The notes: generated from the sequence alone by a model not told the origin. Shown: positions 1-6,096, counted from the stretch's first letter. The stretch is DNA of 6,096 nucleotides from an uncultured Bacteroidota bacterium (GCA_903888655.1 CAISUR010000441.1:1-6096); one strand, 5' to 3'. A program made the numbers and translations.

Positions 1-426
1 AAATCCATATTGGTCTATAAATCCGCCAGCAGCACCGGCATATTCAAAATTTGATTTGTTTTTAAAGTCTAGAATTTTCGGCTGAATAATCGCAATTTCG
101 GTTTTGTTGTCAAAAATTGATAGGATAGGATCTAACCAGTTTTCAGTAACCTCAATATCCGAATTTACCAAGGCATAGTACTCTTCCTCCACGTTTTTTA
201 ATGCCATATTGTATCCATTGGCATACCCATAATTGGCGTCATTTTTAATGATTTTAATTGATGGAAATTGCTCTGTTACCATTTGAATCGAATCGTCCTT
301 AGAATTATTATCGGCAAGATAAATTGTTGCTTGTTCGGAATGTTGCACAATGGATGGAAGAAATTGTTTTAACAATTCAACACCATTCCAATTCAATACC
401 ACTACTGCTATTTTTTTTTCTTTCAT
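1..426 (-). CDS. Family 2 glycosyltransferase, N-terminal part (C-terminus beyond left edge)
   Basis: Reading leftward from the ATG at 426-424 the frame is open to the window edge, giving the first 142 residues. It begins MKEKKIAVVVLNWNG, the first beta strand of a GT-A fold. ADNNSKDDS (residues 38-46) matches the nucleotide-sugar-binding D-N-x-S region, NYGYANGYN (65-73) the conserved loop seen in rhamnosyltransferase-like GT2 enzymes, and LVNSDIEV (87-94) the DXD-like metal-binding segment. The family transfers a sugar from a nucleotide donor to a growing glycan, usually at the cytoplasmic face of the membrane; donor and acceptor cannot be told from this part. Its start codon directly follows the TAG of the upstream HsdR-N-like gene (TAGATG), so the two are very likely cotranscribed and perhaps translationally coupled. 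A run of nine A lies in codons 3-6. The family call is secure; the substrate is unknown. Confidence 0.9.
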   Translation of the reverse strand, partial: MKEKKIAVVVLNWNGVELLKQFLPSIVQHSEQATIYLADNNSKDDSIQMVTEQFPSIKIIKNDANYGYANGYNMALKNVEEEYYALVNSDIEVTENWLDPILSIFDNKTEIAIIQPKILDFKNKSNFEYAGAAGGFIDQYGF

Positions 427-873
427 CTAGTATTCAAATTCTGGAAGTTCTTGCAAGAAAATATATTTCTCTTTTATCAAATCCATTTGGCAAAAGTAAT
501 GATTTAGTCCGTTGCTTACCATCAAGTATTTTGCATTCAAAACCAAATTATAACGGGCAATTTGATCAAAGGTTTGTTGGGTAATAGTAACTTCGGGAGC
601 TTTACATTCAATTAATAAATAAATTGCACCATTAGGTTGATAAACAATTATATCATAACGTTTACTTAAATCATTTATTTTGATTAATTTTTCAACATTA
701 ATATATGATTTAGGATAGTTTTTATCTTGTAGTAAATACTGAACAACATGTTGCCGTACCCATTCTTCGGGAGTAAGAATGATAAATTTTTTCCTAATTT
801 CATCGAAGATAGCTACTTTATTTTCACTATTTTTGAACCGAAACGAATAGGTTGGAAAATTGAGTTTTTGCAT
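427..873 (-). CDS. Stand-alone HsdR N-terminal-domain protein (PD-(D/E)XK nuclease-like)
   Basis: This 148-residue protein resembles the N-terminal nuclease domain of type I restriction HsdR subunits, but has no helicase or motor domain. TPEEWVRQHVVQYL (34-47) supplies the early helix with an acidic residue (E36/E37). YDIIVY has D74, and LLIECKAP has E89 and K91, which together form the D...E-x-K core; TFDQIARY (101-108) carries the glutamine helix that often follows. NGLNHYFCQMD (121-131) is a strand typical of the group. All catalytic-type residues appear intact, so DNA cleavage is possible, but no methylase or specificity subunit is nearby and restriction activity is not implied. From memory, this small protein beside holA and a glycosyltransferase is common in Flavobacteriia, which would argue for a housekeeping rather than defence role. 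The ATG at 873 is chosen because the open frame and a -7 box (878-885) meet there. Confidence 0.85.
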   Translation of the reverse strand: MQKLNFPTYSFRFKNSENKVAIFDEIRKKFIILTPEEWVRQHVVQYLLQDKNYPKSYINVEKLIKINDLSKRYDIIVYQPNGAIYLLIECKAPEVTITQQTFDQIARYNLVLNAKYLMVSNGLNHYFCQMDLIKEKYIFLQELPEFEY

Positions 874-877
874 AACA

Positions 878-885
878 CAAAAGTA
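878..885 (-). promoter_or_regulatory. Bacteroidota-type -7 element for the HsdR-N-like gene
   Basis: On the minus strand the sequence reads TACTTTTG, an exact match to TAnnTTTG, ending only 4 nt before the ATG at 873. No TTG -33 element lies 17-23 nt upstream, so the match rests on one box. If used, the transcript would be leaderless or nearly so. Such boxes occur by chance in A/T-rich DNA, hence moderate confidence. Confidence 0.45.
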
Positions 886-920
886 AGACTTTTAAAGAAC
901 AGATAAAAGAGTAAAGGTAA

Positions 921-1925
921 ATGGATGAAGTTGTAAAAATCATCAACGATATAAAAGCAGGAAATATAAAGCCTATTTATTTTTTAATGGGTGAGGAGCC
1001 CTACTATATTGATAAGTTAACCGAATATATTGAGCAAAATGTATTGCAAGAGCACGAGCGCGATTTTAATCAAACCATTTTGTATGGTCGTGATGTTACT
1101 ATTGAAGACATTATTGGTAATGCAAAACGCTATCCCATGATGGCTGATAAACAAGTTGTGGTGGTAAGAGAGGCTCAAGAATTATCTCGTACCATCGAAA
1201 AAATTGAAAATTATGTTGAGAACCCGCAGGAAACTACTGTTTTAGTTTTTGCCTACAAATACAAAACGCTAGACAAACGCAAGAAGGTAAGCAAACTAAT
1301 TGCGCAAAAAGGAGTCGTATTTGAAAGTAAAAAACTTTATGAAAATCAAGTTGGTACATGGATTTCAAGAGTGCTTCAAGGAAGAGGATATTCAATTGAA
1401 CCTAAAGCCAATGCAATGTTAGTGGAGTTTCTAGGAAATGATTTAAGTAGAATAAGTAATGAATTAACTAAATTAGAAATTATCCTCCCTAAAGGACATA
1501 CTATATCTGCAAAAGACATTGAGGTAAATATTGGATTTAGTAAAGATTTTAACGTTTTTGAGCTACAAAATGCGTTAGGTTCTCGAAATCAAGTTAAAGC
1601 CTATCAAATTGCGCAATACTTTGCTGACAATCCAAAAGATAATCCTATGGTGGTTACTACAAGTTTGGTTTTTTCTTTTTTTGTTAAATTACTTAAATAC
1701 CACGGAATAAAAGATAAAAACCCTACTAAAGCAGCTCCTATTCTGGGTGTTAGTCCTTTTTTTATGAAAGATTATGATATAGCATTAAAAAATTATCCGA
1801 TGAAAAAAGTGAGTGCTATTATTGCTGCGTTGCGCGATATTGATGTAAAAAGCAAAGGTGTTGGTGCAAATGGATTACCAAATCACGATTTATTAAAAGA
1901 AATGTTAATTAAGATTTTTAATTGA
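921..1925 (+). CDS. holA: DNA polymerase III delta subunit (clamp loader)
   Basis: The delta subunit is the part of the clamp-loader complex that binds and opens the sliding beta clamp so it can be placed on primed DNA. The 334-residue length is normal. IYFLMGEEPYYIDK (19-32) is the family's opening segment, where the Walker A of AAA+ relatives is degenerate. RYPMMADKQVVVVREAQEL (70-88) and the stretch from 107 to 122 with DKRKK match the AAA+ core. FLGNDLSRISNELTKLEI (170-187) is the conserved G-(N)-D-L...NEL-KL helix, followed by the collar domain from about 210 (FELQNALG). KGVGANGLPNHDLLKEMLI (312-330) is the C-terminal signature I associate with Bacteroidota proteins. The ATG at 921 is preceded by a weak purine-rich AAAGG (913-917). 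No convincing promoter box lies in the 47-bp gap, so its promoter may sit inside the divergent gene's 5' end. It converges with the SelO gene 15 bp beyond its stop. Confidence 0.95.
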   Translation: MDEVVKIINDIKAGNIKPIYFLMGEEPYYIDKLTEYIEQNVLQEHERDFNQTILYGRDVTIEDIIGNAKRYPMMADKQVVVVREAQELSRTIEKIENYVENPQETTVLVFAYKYKTLDKRKKVSKLIAQKGVVFESKKLYENQVGTWISRVLQGRGYSIEPKANAMLVEFLGNDLSRISNELTKLEIILPKGHTISAKDIEVNIGFSKDFNVFELQNALGSRNQVKAYQIAQYFADNPKDNPMVVTTSLVFSFFVKLLKYHGIKDKNPTKAAPILGVSPFFMKDYDIALKNYPMKKVSAIIAALRDIDVKSKGVGANGLPNHDLLKEMLIKIFN

Positions 1926-1938
1926 TTTTATCTTGATT
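1907..1938. terminator. Weak A/T-rich hairpin between convergent genes, possible terminator
   Basis: AATTAAGAT (1907-1915) and ATCTTGATT (1930-1938) can pair over 9 bp with one G-T wobble, around a 14-nt T-rich loop. It spans the holA stop codon and the 15-bp gap to the convergent SelO gene. The stem has a single G-C pair and no clean U-tract follows in either direction, so it is a poor intrinsic terminator on its own; it is simply the only stem-loop I see at this junction. Confidence 0.2.
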
Positions 1939-1940
1939 TG

Positions 1941-3506
1941 TTAAGAACTACAGGAAAGCATCGAACTCCCAATTTTTGTTTTTGCCCAATTAGGTCTTTT
2001 AGTATACCATTTTTCAAAGTTTGCTTGTTCATCATATGGATTTTTAAGTAGCTCATGTAACTCGGTAATTATATCGTAATTATTTTCATCAGCAGCTTCA
2101 ATAGCTAATTGTGCCATATAATTTCGCAAAACATATTTTGGATTTACTTTATTCATCAGTGTTTTTCGGTGTTCATCACTTATTTCTTCTTCATTCAAAC
2201 GATTAAGGTATTTTGTAAACCAACGTTCCCATTGTTTGAGAACATCTTTTTTAATTTCTTGCGGGTTATAAAAAGAAACATCAATACTTGTAATAGCGCA
2301 TCCGGGAGAATAATCTTTCTTTACACAACTTAATTCTCTAAAAAAGATTGTCATATCGCTTTCTGAAACTTGTAATATATCTTGTAATTGATAGATTAAT
2401 TTTAGGTCTTTTTTAGAATCAATTGTTAATCCCAATTTACTCCGCATCATTTGGAGAAATGCGTTGTCAAATTTAGTTTGAAAATCATTTAAAATAGTTT
2501 CTAATGGTTCAGCCTCTTCAATTAAAGGATAAAGCGCATTAGCTAACTGAAATAAGTTCCAAAGAACTATTTCAGGTTGGTTCCCAAAACGATATCGTTT
2601 CTGTTCTCTATCGGTTGTATTTGGAGTCCAATTGGGGTTGTAATCGTCTATCCAACCGTAAGGCCCGTAATCAATAGTAAGTCCTAAAATCGACATATTG
2701 TCAGTATTCATTACGCCATGTACAAAACCAACACGTTGCCAATGAACAACCATTTCACAGCTATTATGAGCTACTTGTTTAAAGAAATCGATATATTTTT
2801 CTTTTCCTTTTGATATGATTTCTGGATAATGATGTTTGATCGTAAAATCAGCAAGTTGTTGTAGGGTTTTAAGGTCGTTTTGCGCTGCAAATAATTCGAA
2901 ATTTCCAAATCGAATAAAGCATGGAGCCACCCTACAAATAACAGCTCCTTTCTCATAATCGGGATTACCGTTATACATAACATCTCGTAATACATTATCG
3001 CCAGTTAAAATTAAAGAGAGTGAACGTGTAGTAGGAACGCCCAGATGAAACATCGCCTCACTGCATAAATGCTCCCGTATGGAGGAACGCAAAACAGCCA
3101 ATCCATCTGCTCTTCTTGAATAAGGAGTGCTTCCTGCGCCTTTTAGTTGCAAAGCAAAAAACTTTTCATTGTGTTCGATTTCAGCAAGAATTATAGCACG
3201 CCCATCACCTAATTGTCCAGCCCAATTACCAAATTGATGTCCCGCATAATTCATGGCATAGGATTTAGCATTAGGTAATAATTTCTTTCCTGAAAATAGT
3301 TCTACAAAATCATCAGATTGTGTTTCTTCCTTTGTAATTCCTATTAAATTAGCCACTTCTTCAGAAACATGAATCAACTTTGGATTAGATGGCACTCTTG
3401 GTGTAACATAGGAAAAACAAGCGTTCAGCACCTTTCTGGTTTCATTGGTTTCGTTTGTATCGGCAGGTAATTCAGATGAAAAGATATTGTTGACTTTTAG
3501 TTTCAT
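1941..3506 (-). CDS. selO: SelO-family protein adenylyltransferase (YdiU/UPF0061)
   Basis: SelO proteins are pseudokinases that bind ATP in inverted orientation and transfer AMP to Ser, Thr or Tyr of target proteins; in E. coli they are linked to oxidative stress and glutathionylation. At 521 residues this is slightly longer than E. coli YdiU. GQLGDGRAIILAEIE (97-111) is the nucleotide loop, K122 in LQLKGAG the ATP-contacting lysine, and RRADGLAVLRSSIREHL (131-147) the family block. HGVMNTDNMSILG (263-275) with D269/N270 and IDYGPYGWIDDYNP (278-291) with D279 hold the metal-binding and catalytic positions, all intact. The C-terminus is SCSS, with Cys519 third from the end, where vertebrate SelO has selenocysteine. 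The activation-loop cysteine of the E. coli enzyme is a proline here (see findings). ATG at 3506 is chosen; the residues before about 25 are not conserved. It stands alone, divergent from the S41 peptidase gene. Confidence 0.95.
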   Translation of the reverse strand: MKLKVNNIFSSELPADTNETNETRKVLNACFSYVTPRVPSNPKLIHVSEEVANLIGITKEETQSDDFVELFSGKKLLPNAKSYAMNYAGHQFGNWAGQLGDGRAIILAEIEHNEKFFALQLKGAGSTPYSRRADGLAVLRSSIREHLCSEAMFHLGVPTTRSLSLILTGDNVLRDVMYNGNPDYEKGAVICRVAPCFIRFGNFELFAAQNDLKTLQQLADFTIKHHYPEIISKGKEKYIDFFKQVAHNSCEMVVHWQRVGFVHGVMNTDNMSILGLTIDYGPYGWIDDYNPNWTPNTTDREQKRYRFGNQPEIVLWNLFQLANALYPLIEEAEPLETILNDFQTKFDNAFLQMMRSKLGLTIDSKKDLKLIYQLQDILQVSESDMTIFFRELSCVKKDYSPGCAITSIDVSFYNPQEIKKDVLKQWERWFTKYLNRLNEEEISDEHRKTLMNKVNPKYVLRNYMAQLAIEAADENNYDIITELHELLKNPYDEQANFEKWYTKRPNWAKTKIGSSMLSCSS

Positions 3507-3526
3507 AGGTCTACATTAATAGTATT

Positions 3527-3534
3527 CAAATTTA
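3527..3534 (-). promoter_or_regulatory. Candidate -7 element for the SelO gene
   Basis: The minus strand reads TAAATTTG, an exact TAnnTTTG match, ending 20 nt before the SelO ATG, a sensible leader length. The nearest upstream TTG (CAA at 3549-3551 on the plus strand) gives a spacer of only 14, shorter than the usual 17-23, so the -33 partner is doubtful. Confidence 0.45.
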
Positions 3535-3589
3535 AGAATTATTTGTGCCAATTACACTATCACATTTCTGATTTTATTTAGAAAGTTAA

Positions 3590-3616
3590 ATTTATTTGGT
3601 CAGATAGCAAATAAAT
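3590..3616. repeat. Perfect 9-bp inverted repeat, possible operator
   Basis: ATTTATTTG (3590-3598) and CAAATAAAT (3608-3616) are exact reverse complements separated by 9 bp. The left arm contains the TTG of the -33 element and the right arm ends one base before the -7 box of the S41 peptidase promoter. The half-sites are one to two helical turns apart (centres 18 bp), a spacing compatible with a dimeric repressor. No regulator gene is in the window, and chance pairing in A/T-rich DNA remains possible. Confidence 0.35.
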
Positions 3617-3625
3617 GTATATTTG
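3596..3625 (+). promoter_or_regulatory. Flavobacterial-type promoter of the S41 peptidase gene
   Basis: TTG at 3596-3598, a 19-bp spacer and TATATTTG at 3618-3625 fit the Flavobacterium pattern TTG-N17-23-TAnnTTTG on both boxes and on spacing. This is the best promoter in the window. Transcription would begin around 3629-3632, so the in-frame TTG at 3623 belongs to the promoter and is not a start codon. Confidence 0.7.
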
Positions 3626-3631
3626 AAAACA

Positions 3632-5221
3632 ATGATTAAAACCATGAGCATGGCTTGTAAATTTAGAATTTTTAAATCAAGATATAGCATCTTATTATTC
3701 TCTTTATTGCTTGTTAATTGCAGTACAGTGGAACAATATAATAAAAAGTTAGAACAACCCATTGCGCCTGCAAAACTTCAAAAAGATGTTGATTATGTGC
3801 AGCACAAATTAGAAAAACTTCATCCAAGTCTATATAAATACATTCCTAAAGAAGCATTAAACACAAAATTTGATAGCATTAGAAAGGTTATCAATAAACC
3901 CATGACTAGTAAAGATTTTTACTTTTTAATCAGTCCGGTTGTCGCTTCGGTGCGACAAGGTCATATGATGGTATCTCCTCCTTTTAAGAAAATTGATAAA
4001 AAAAAACAAAAACAGCTTTTAAAATCAGGAACCGGTCCTTTATCACAATTTGATTTCGAATGGCTCAATTATAAACTTTTTGTGGTTAAAAATAAATCAA
4101 AATCAAGAGAAATAATTCCTGGAGCCGAGGTAATTAGCATCAATCAGGTAACTCCTCAAAAGATTTACAACAAATACAGAACGACCTATACTTCCGATGG
4201 TTATAATACGACTTATATCTCTAGATCATTTTCTAAACGATTTACCACATATTTTACTAATGAAGTAGGAATAAATGATAGTTTGGCTTATGTTTTTAAA
4301 CAAAATGATTCTTTAAAAAGTATTGTTGTCAAACGATTAAAATCAGAAAAAAAGCAAAAAATCACGACAGTTGTTAGTACAAAATCGCCAAAAACTATAA
4401 ATAGTAAGCAGAAGCGTGTTTATGGATATGATGAAACAACAAAAAAATTCAGTAAAAGTTTGACTTTTGTCAATTTAGATAGCACAATTGCTGTATTGAA
4501 ATTAAAAGATTTTTCTAATGGAAGTTTCCGTCAAGCCTATCGAGAAGTATTTGATAAATTAAAGAAAAAGAAAACTAAAGCCTTGATTATTGATTTAAGA
4601 AATAATCCCGGAGGACGAGTTGCTGATGCAGTAGAATTGAATTCCTATTTAACAGAAAAAGATTTTGTAATGCTTCAGCCTGCCGAAGTCACTTCTAAAA
4701 CAAGTCTTTGGAAATTAGGAATTTTCAGTAAAATACCGAAAGTTAGTTATCCTTTTATTGCTACAGGTTATCCTTTTTACATGGTTTTTTCTTATTTCAG
4801 AACTAAAAAGAATAGTGAAGGAATATATACCTATTCGTTAGTTGGATCAAAGAAGTTGGCAAATAAATCAAATCATTTTACTGGCAAAATATATGTTTTA
4901 ATTAATGGTGGTAGTTTTTCGGCTTCCTGTTTATTATCGTCAACTTTAAAAGCAAATAAAGATATTACCTTTGTTGGTGAAGAAACAGGGGGTGGATTTA
5001 ATACTACTGTTGCCGGATTGTTACCTGTGTTGTCGCTTCCAAATTCTAAATTACCTCTTCGATTGGGTTTAATGGATGTGAAAACTAGTAATCAAACAGA
5101 TGTTTTTGGTCACGGAATTTATCCTGATAAAGAAATTATTCCAACAATTCTGGATAAAATTGACAACAAAGATCCTGAAATGGAATGGATTTTAAATGAC
5201 ATTAAATCGAAAACTAACTAA
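3632..5221 (+). CDS. S41-family peptidase, predicted lipoprotein
   Basis: Numbering is from ATG 3632 (529 residues). The basic start, hydrophobic run ILLFSLLLVN and Cys30 form a lipoprotein signal, so it should be anchored in the envelope; Asn before the Cys is atypical. An N-terminal helical domain (about 48-117) carries VRQGHMMVSP with His111. PGAEVISIN (163-171) looks PDZ-like. The protease core follows: LTFVNLDSTIAVLKLKDF (277-294), ALIIDLRNNPGGR (317-329), then INGGSFSASCLLSS (424-437) with the likely nucleophile Ser430, GEETGGG (449-455) and a closing HGIYPDKEI (494-502). The position of the catalytic Lys in CtpA/Prc is Gly455, so a tricorn-like Ser-His mechanism is more likely. Substrate unknown. 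A TTG nine bases upstream is ruled out because it is inside the promoter; ATG 3644 or 3650 are equally possible starts and 3650 gives the most typical signal-peptide length. The protein is rich in lysine, especially 118-131 and 228-262. Confidence 0.9.
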   Translation: MIKTMSMACKFRIFKSRYSILLFSLLLVNCSTVEQYNKKLEQPIAPAKLQKDVDYVQHKLEKLHPSLYKYIPKEALNTKFDSIRKVINKPMTSKDFYFLISPVVASVRQGHMMVSPPFKKIDKKKQKQLLKSGTGPLSQFDFEWLNYKLFVVKNKSKSREIIPGAEVISINQVTPQKIYNKYRTTYTSDGYNTTYISRSFSKRFTTYFTNEVGINDSLAYVFKQNDSLKSIVVKRLKSEKKQKITTVVSTKSPKTINSKQKRVYGYDETTKKFSKSLTFVNLDSTIAVLKLKDFSNGSFRQAYREVFDKLKKKKTKALIIDLRNNPGGRVADAVELNSYLTEKDFVMLQPAEVTSKTSLWKLGIFSKIPKVSYPFIATGYPFYMVFSYFRTKKNSEGIYTYSLVGSKKLANKSNHFTGKIYVLINGGSFSASCLLSSTLKANKDITFVGEETGGGFNTTVAGLLPVLSLPNSKLPLRLGLMDVKTSNQTDVFGHGIYPDKEIIPTILDKIDNKDPEMEWILNDIKSKTN

Positions 5222-5243
5222 TTATAGTATTGTCAAAAATATG

Positions 5244-5251
5244 TATCTTTG
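5244..5251 (+). promoter_or_regulatory. Candidate -7 element for the aminotransferase gene
   Basis: TATCTTTG matches TAnnTTTG exactly and ends 18 nt before the ATG at 5270. At the right distance (19 bp) there is only TTA (5222-5224) instead of TTG; a true TTG at 5230-5232 is too close (11 bp). It suggests that this gene has its own promoter, although no terminator is seen after the S41 gene, so read-through is also possible. Confidence 0.5.
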
Positions 5252-5269
5252 GCACACAAACGAACCTCT

Positions 5270-6096
5270 ATGATTACTACAGAAAATACAACTGAATTAG
5301 AGCTTTATTTTCAGCAATTCCGAAAGCATATTATTGGAATCGATCAAGAATTTGAATCACCTTTCGGGAAAAAGAAAATCATTTATACCGATTGGACTGC
5401 AAGTGGACGTTTATACCGACCTATAGAGGAAAAATTAATAAATGATTTTGGTCCTTTTGTAGCCAATACACACACCGAAACCTCTGTCACTGGAACTGCC
5501 ATGACAATGGCGTATCATGAAGCAAAGCGAATTATTAAAAAGCATATTAACGCAACTGATAATGACGTTTTAATCAACACAGGAACGGGAATGACAGGTG
5601 TAGTGAATAAGTTTCAGCGCATTTTAGGTTTGAAAATTCCTGAAAATTTAAAAGAATTTACAACCATTCCAAAAGATCTAAAGCCAATTGTTTTCATTTC
5701 GCACATGGAACATCATTCTAATCAAACCTCTTGGTTGGAAACTATGGCAGATGTAGAAATAATTCCGGCAGGTCAAGACGGCTTGTTTTCTATTGAAAAT
5801 TTAAAAATCCTTATTGATAAATACCAAGACAGAAGTTTTAAAATCGCTTCTATTACGTCGTGTTCTAATGTAACTGGAATTAAAACTCCCTACCATGAAG
5901 TAGCCAAATTGATGCATCAAAATAATGGAGTTTGCTTTGTTGATTTTGCGTGTTCAGGACCTTATGTTTCCATTGATATGCATCCAGAAGATACTGAAAG
6001 TTATTTGGACGCAATTTTCTTTTCTCCACATAAATTTTTAGGTGGTCCGGGAACTTCCGGTGTTTTGGTTTTTAATAAAAATTTATACAAAAATAG
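5270..6096 (+). CDS. Class V aminotransferase / cysteine desulfurase-like PLP enzyme, N-terminal part (cut by right edge)
   Basis: The frame is open from ATG 5270 to the window end, giving 275 residues and two bases of the next codon. It begins MITTENTTELELYFQQFRKH and has a fold-type I PLP layout. YTDWTASGRLYRP (39-51) is the N-terminal substrate-side segment, and NTGTGMTG (103-110) the phosphate-binding loop. SHMEHHSNQTSW (144-155) holds the His that stacks on PLP (H148 or H149), and SCSNVTG (197-203) follows. VDFACSGP (224-231) has Asp226 or its neighbour Asp225 position pairing with the pyridine nitrogen, and SPHKFLGGPGT (252-262) the Schiff-base Lys, about residue 255. The spacing fits the class V group (NifS/SufS/selenocysteine lyase relatives), but the extra segment around 118-140 suggests a longer subgroup than SufS. 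The C-terminal part with any desulfurase cysteine is outside, so desulfurase activity cannot be decided. No Shine-Dalgarno is visible; start chosen as the first ATG after the -7 box. Confidence 0.9.
   Translation, partial: MITTENTTELELYFQQFRKHIIGIDQEFESPFGKKKIIYTDWTASGRLYRPIEEKLINDFGPFVANTHTETSVTGTAMTMAYHEAKRIIKKHINATDNDVLINTGTGMTGVVNKFQRILGLKIPENLKEFTTIPKDLKPIVFISHMEHHSNQTSWLETMADVEIIPAGQDGLFSIENLKILIDKYQDRSFKIASITSCSNVTGIKTPYHEVAKLMHQNNGVCFVDFACSGPYVSIDMHPEDTESYLDAIFFSPHKFLGGPGTSGVLVFNKNLYKN

Noticed and set aside
324..584. Plus-strand 86-codon frame across the glycosyltransferase/HsdR-N-like junction
   Set aside because: It is antisense to two genes with clear family motifs, and has low-complexity Phe/Ser/Leu content typical of a shadow frame.
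828..835. TATTTTTG on the plus strand as a -7 box for holA
   Set aside because: It matches TAnnTTTG but lies inside the divergent gene, about 85 nt from the holA start, with no TTG 17-23 bp upstream; chance matches are expected in this A/T-rich DNA.
889..897. CTTTTAAAG palindrome in the gap between the HsdR-N-like gene and holA
   Set aside because: Only four paired bases on each side of one central base, mostly A/T; not distinguishable from chance.
2109..2333. Plus-strand reading frame of 74 codons inside the SelO gene
   Set aside because: It is a shadow of the well-supported minus-strand SelO frame and shows no recognisable family features.
2771..2995. Minus-strand 74-codon frame overlapping the SelO gene in another phase
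   Set aside because: It lies within the SelO coding sequence, whose conserved residues are in the other frame; nothing supports translation.
3536..3552. Sigma-54-like TTGGCAC on the minus strand upstream of the SelO gene
   Set aside because: TGGCAC is present, but the -12 position reads ATTCT instead of TTGCA/T, and no enhancer-binding context is visible.

Overview
This window looks like chromosomal DNA from a low-GC member of the Bacteroidota, most likely Flavobacteriaceae (Flavobacterium or a close relative). Three things point there: very A/T-rich codons, start codons with no real Shine-Dalgarno sequence, and upstream boxes that match the Bacteroidota -7 promoter motif TAnnTTTG (at 878-885, 3527-3534, 3618-3625 and 5244-5251). 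Protein content agrees, notably the delta-subunit type and the pairing of an HsdR-N-like protein with a family 2 glycosyltransferase. I see no mobile element, CRISPR array, rRNA or tRNA.

Layout from left to right: (1) a minus-strand pair, an HsdR-N/PD-(D/E)XK-like 148-residue protein (873-427) followed with zero spacing by a family 2 glycosyltransferase (426 to beyond the left edge); (2) divergently from it, after 47 bp, holA, the DNA polymerase III delta subunit (921-1925, plus); (3) convergent with holA, 15 bp away, a SelO-family protein AMPylase (3506-1941, minus); (4) after a 125-bp divergent promoter region, a lipoprotein S41 (tricorn/C-terminal-processing-like) peptidase (about 3632-5221, plus); (5) after 48 bp, a PLP-dependent class V aminotransferase / cysteine desulfurase-like enzyme (5270 onward, cut by the right edge).

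The genes do not form one pathway. holA serves the replisome clamp loader, SelO is a redox-linked AMP transferase, the S41 protein is an envelope peptidase and the aminotransferase is a cytosolic PLP enzyme. The only tight coupling is the TAG-ATG junction between the HsdR-N-like gene and the glycosyltransferase. There is no gene-free stretch over 300 bp. The most noteworthy non-coding signal is a perfect 9-bp inverted repeat over the -33 element of the S41 gene promoter. I find no convincing new multi-gene system; this is mostly ordinary core-type flavobacterial sequence.
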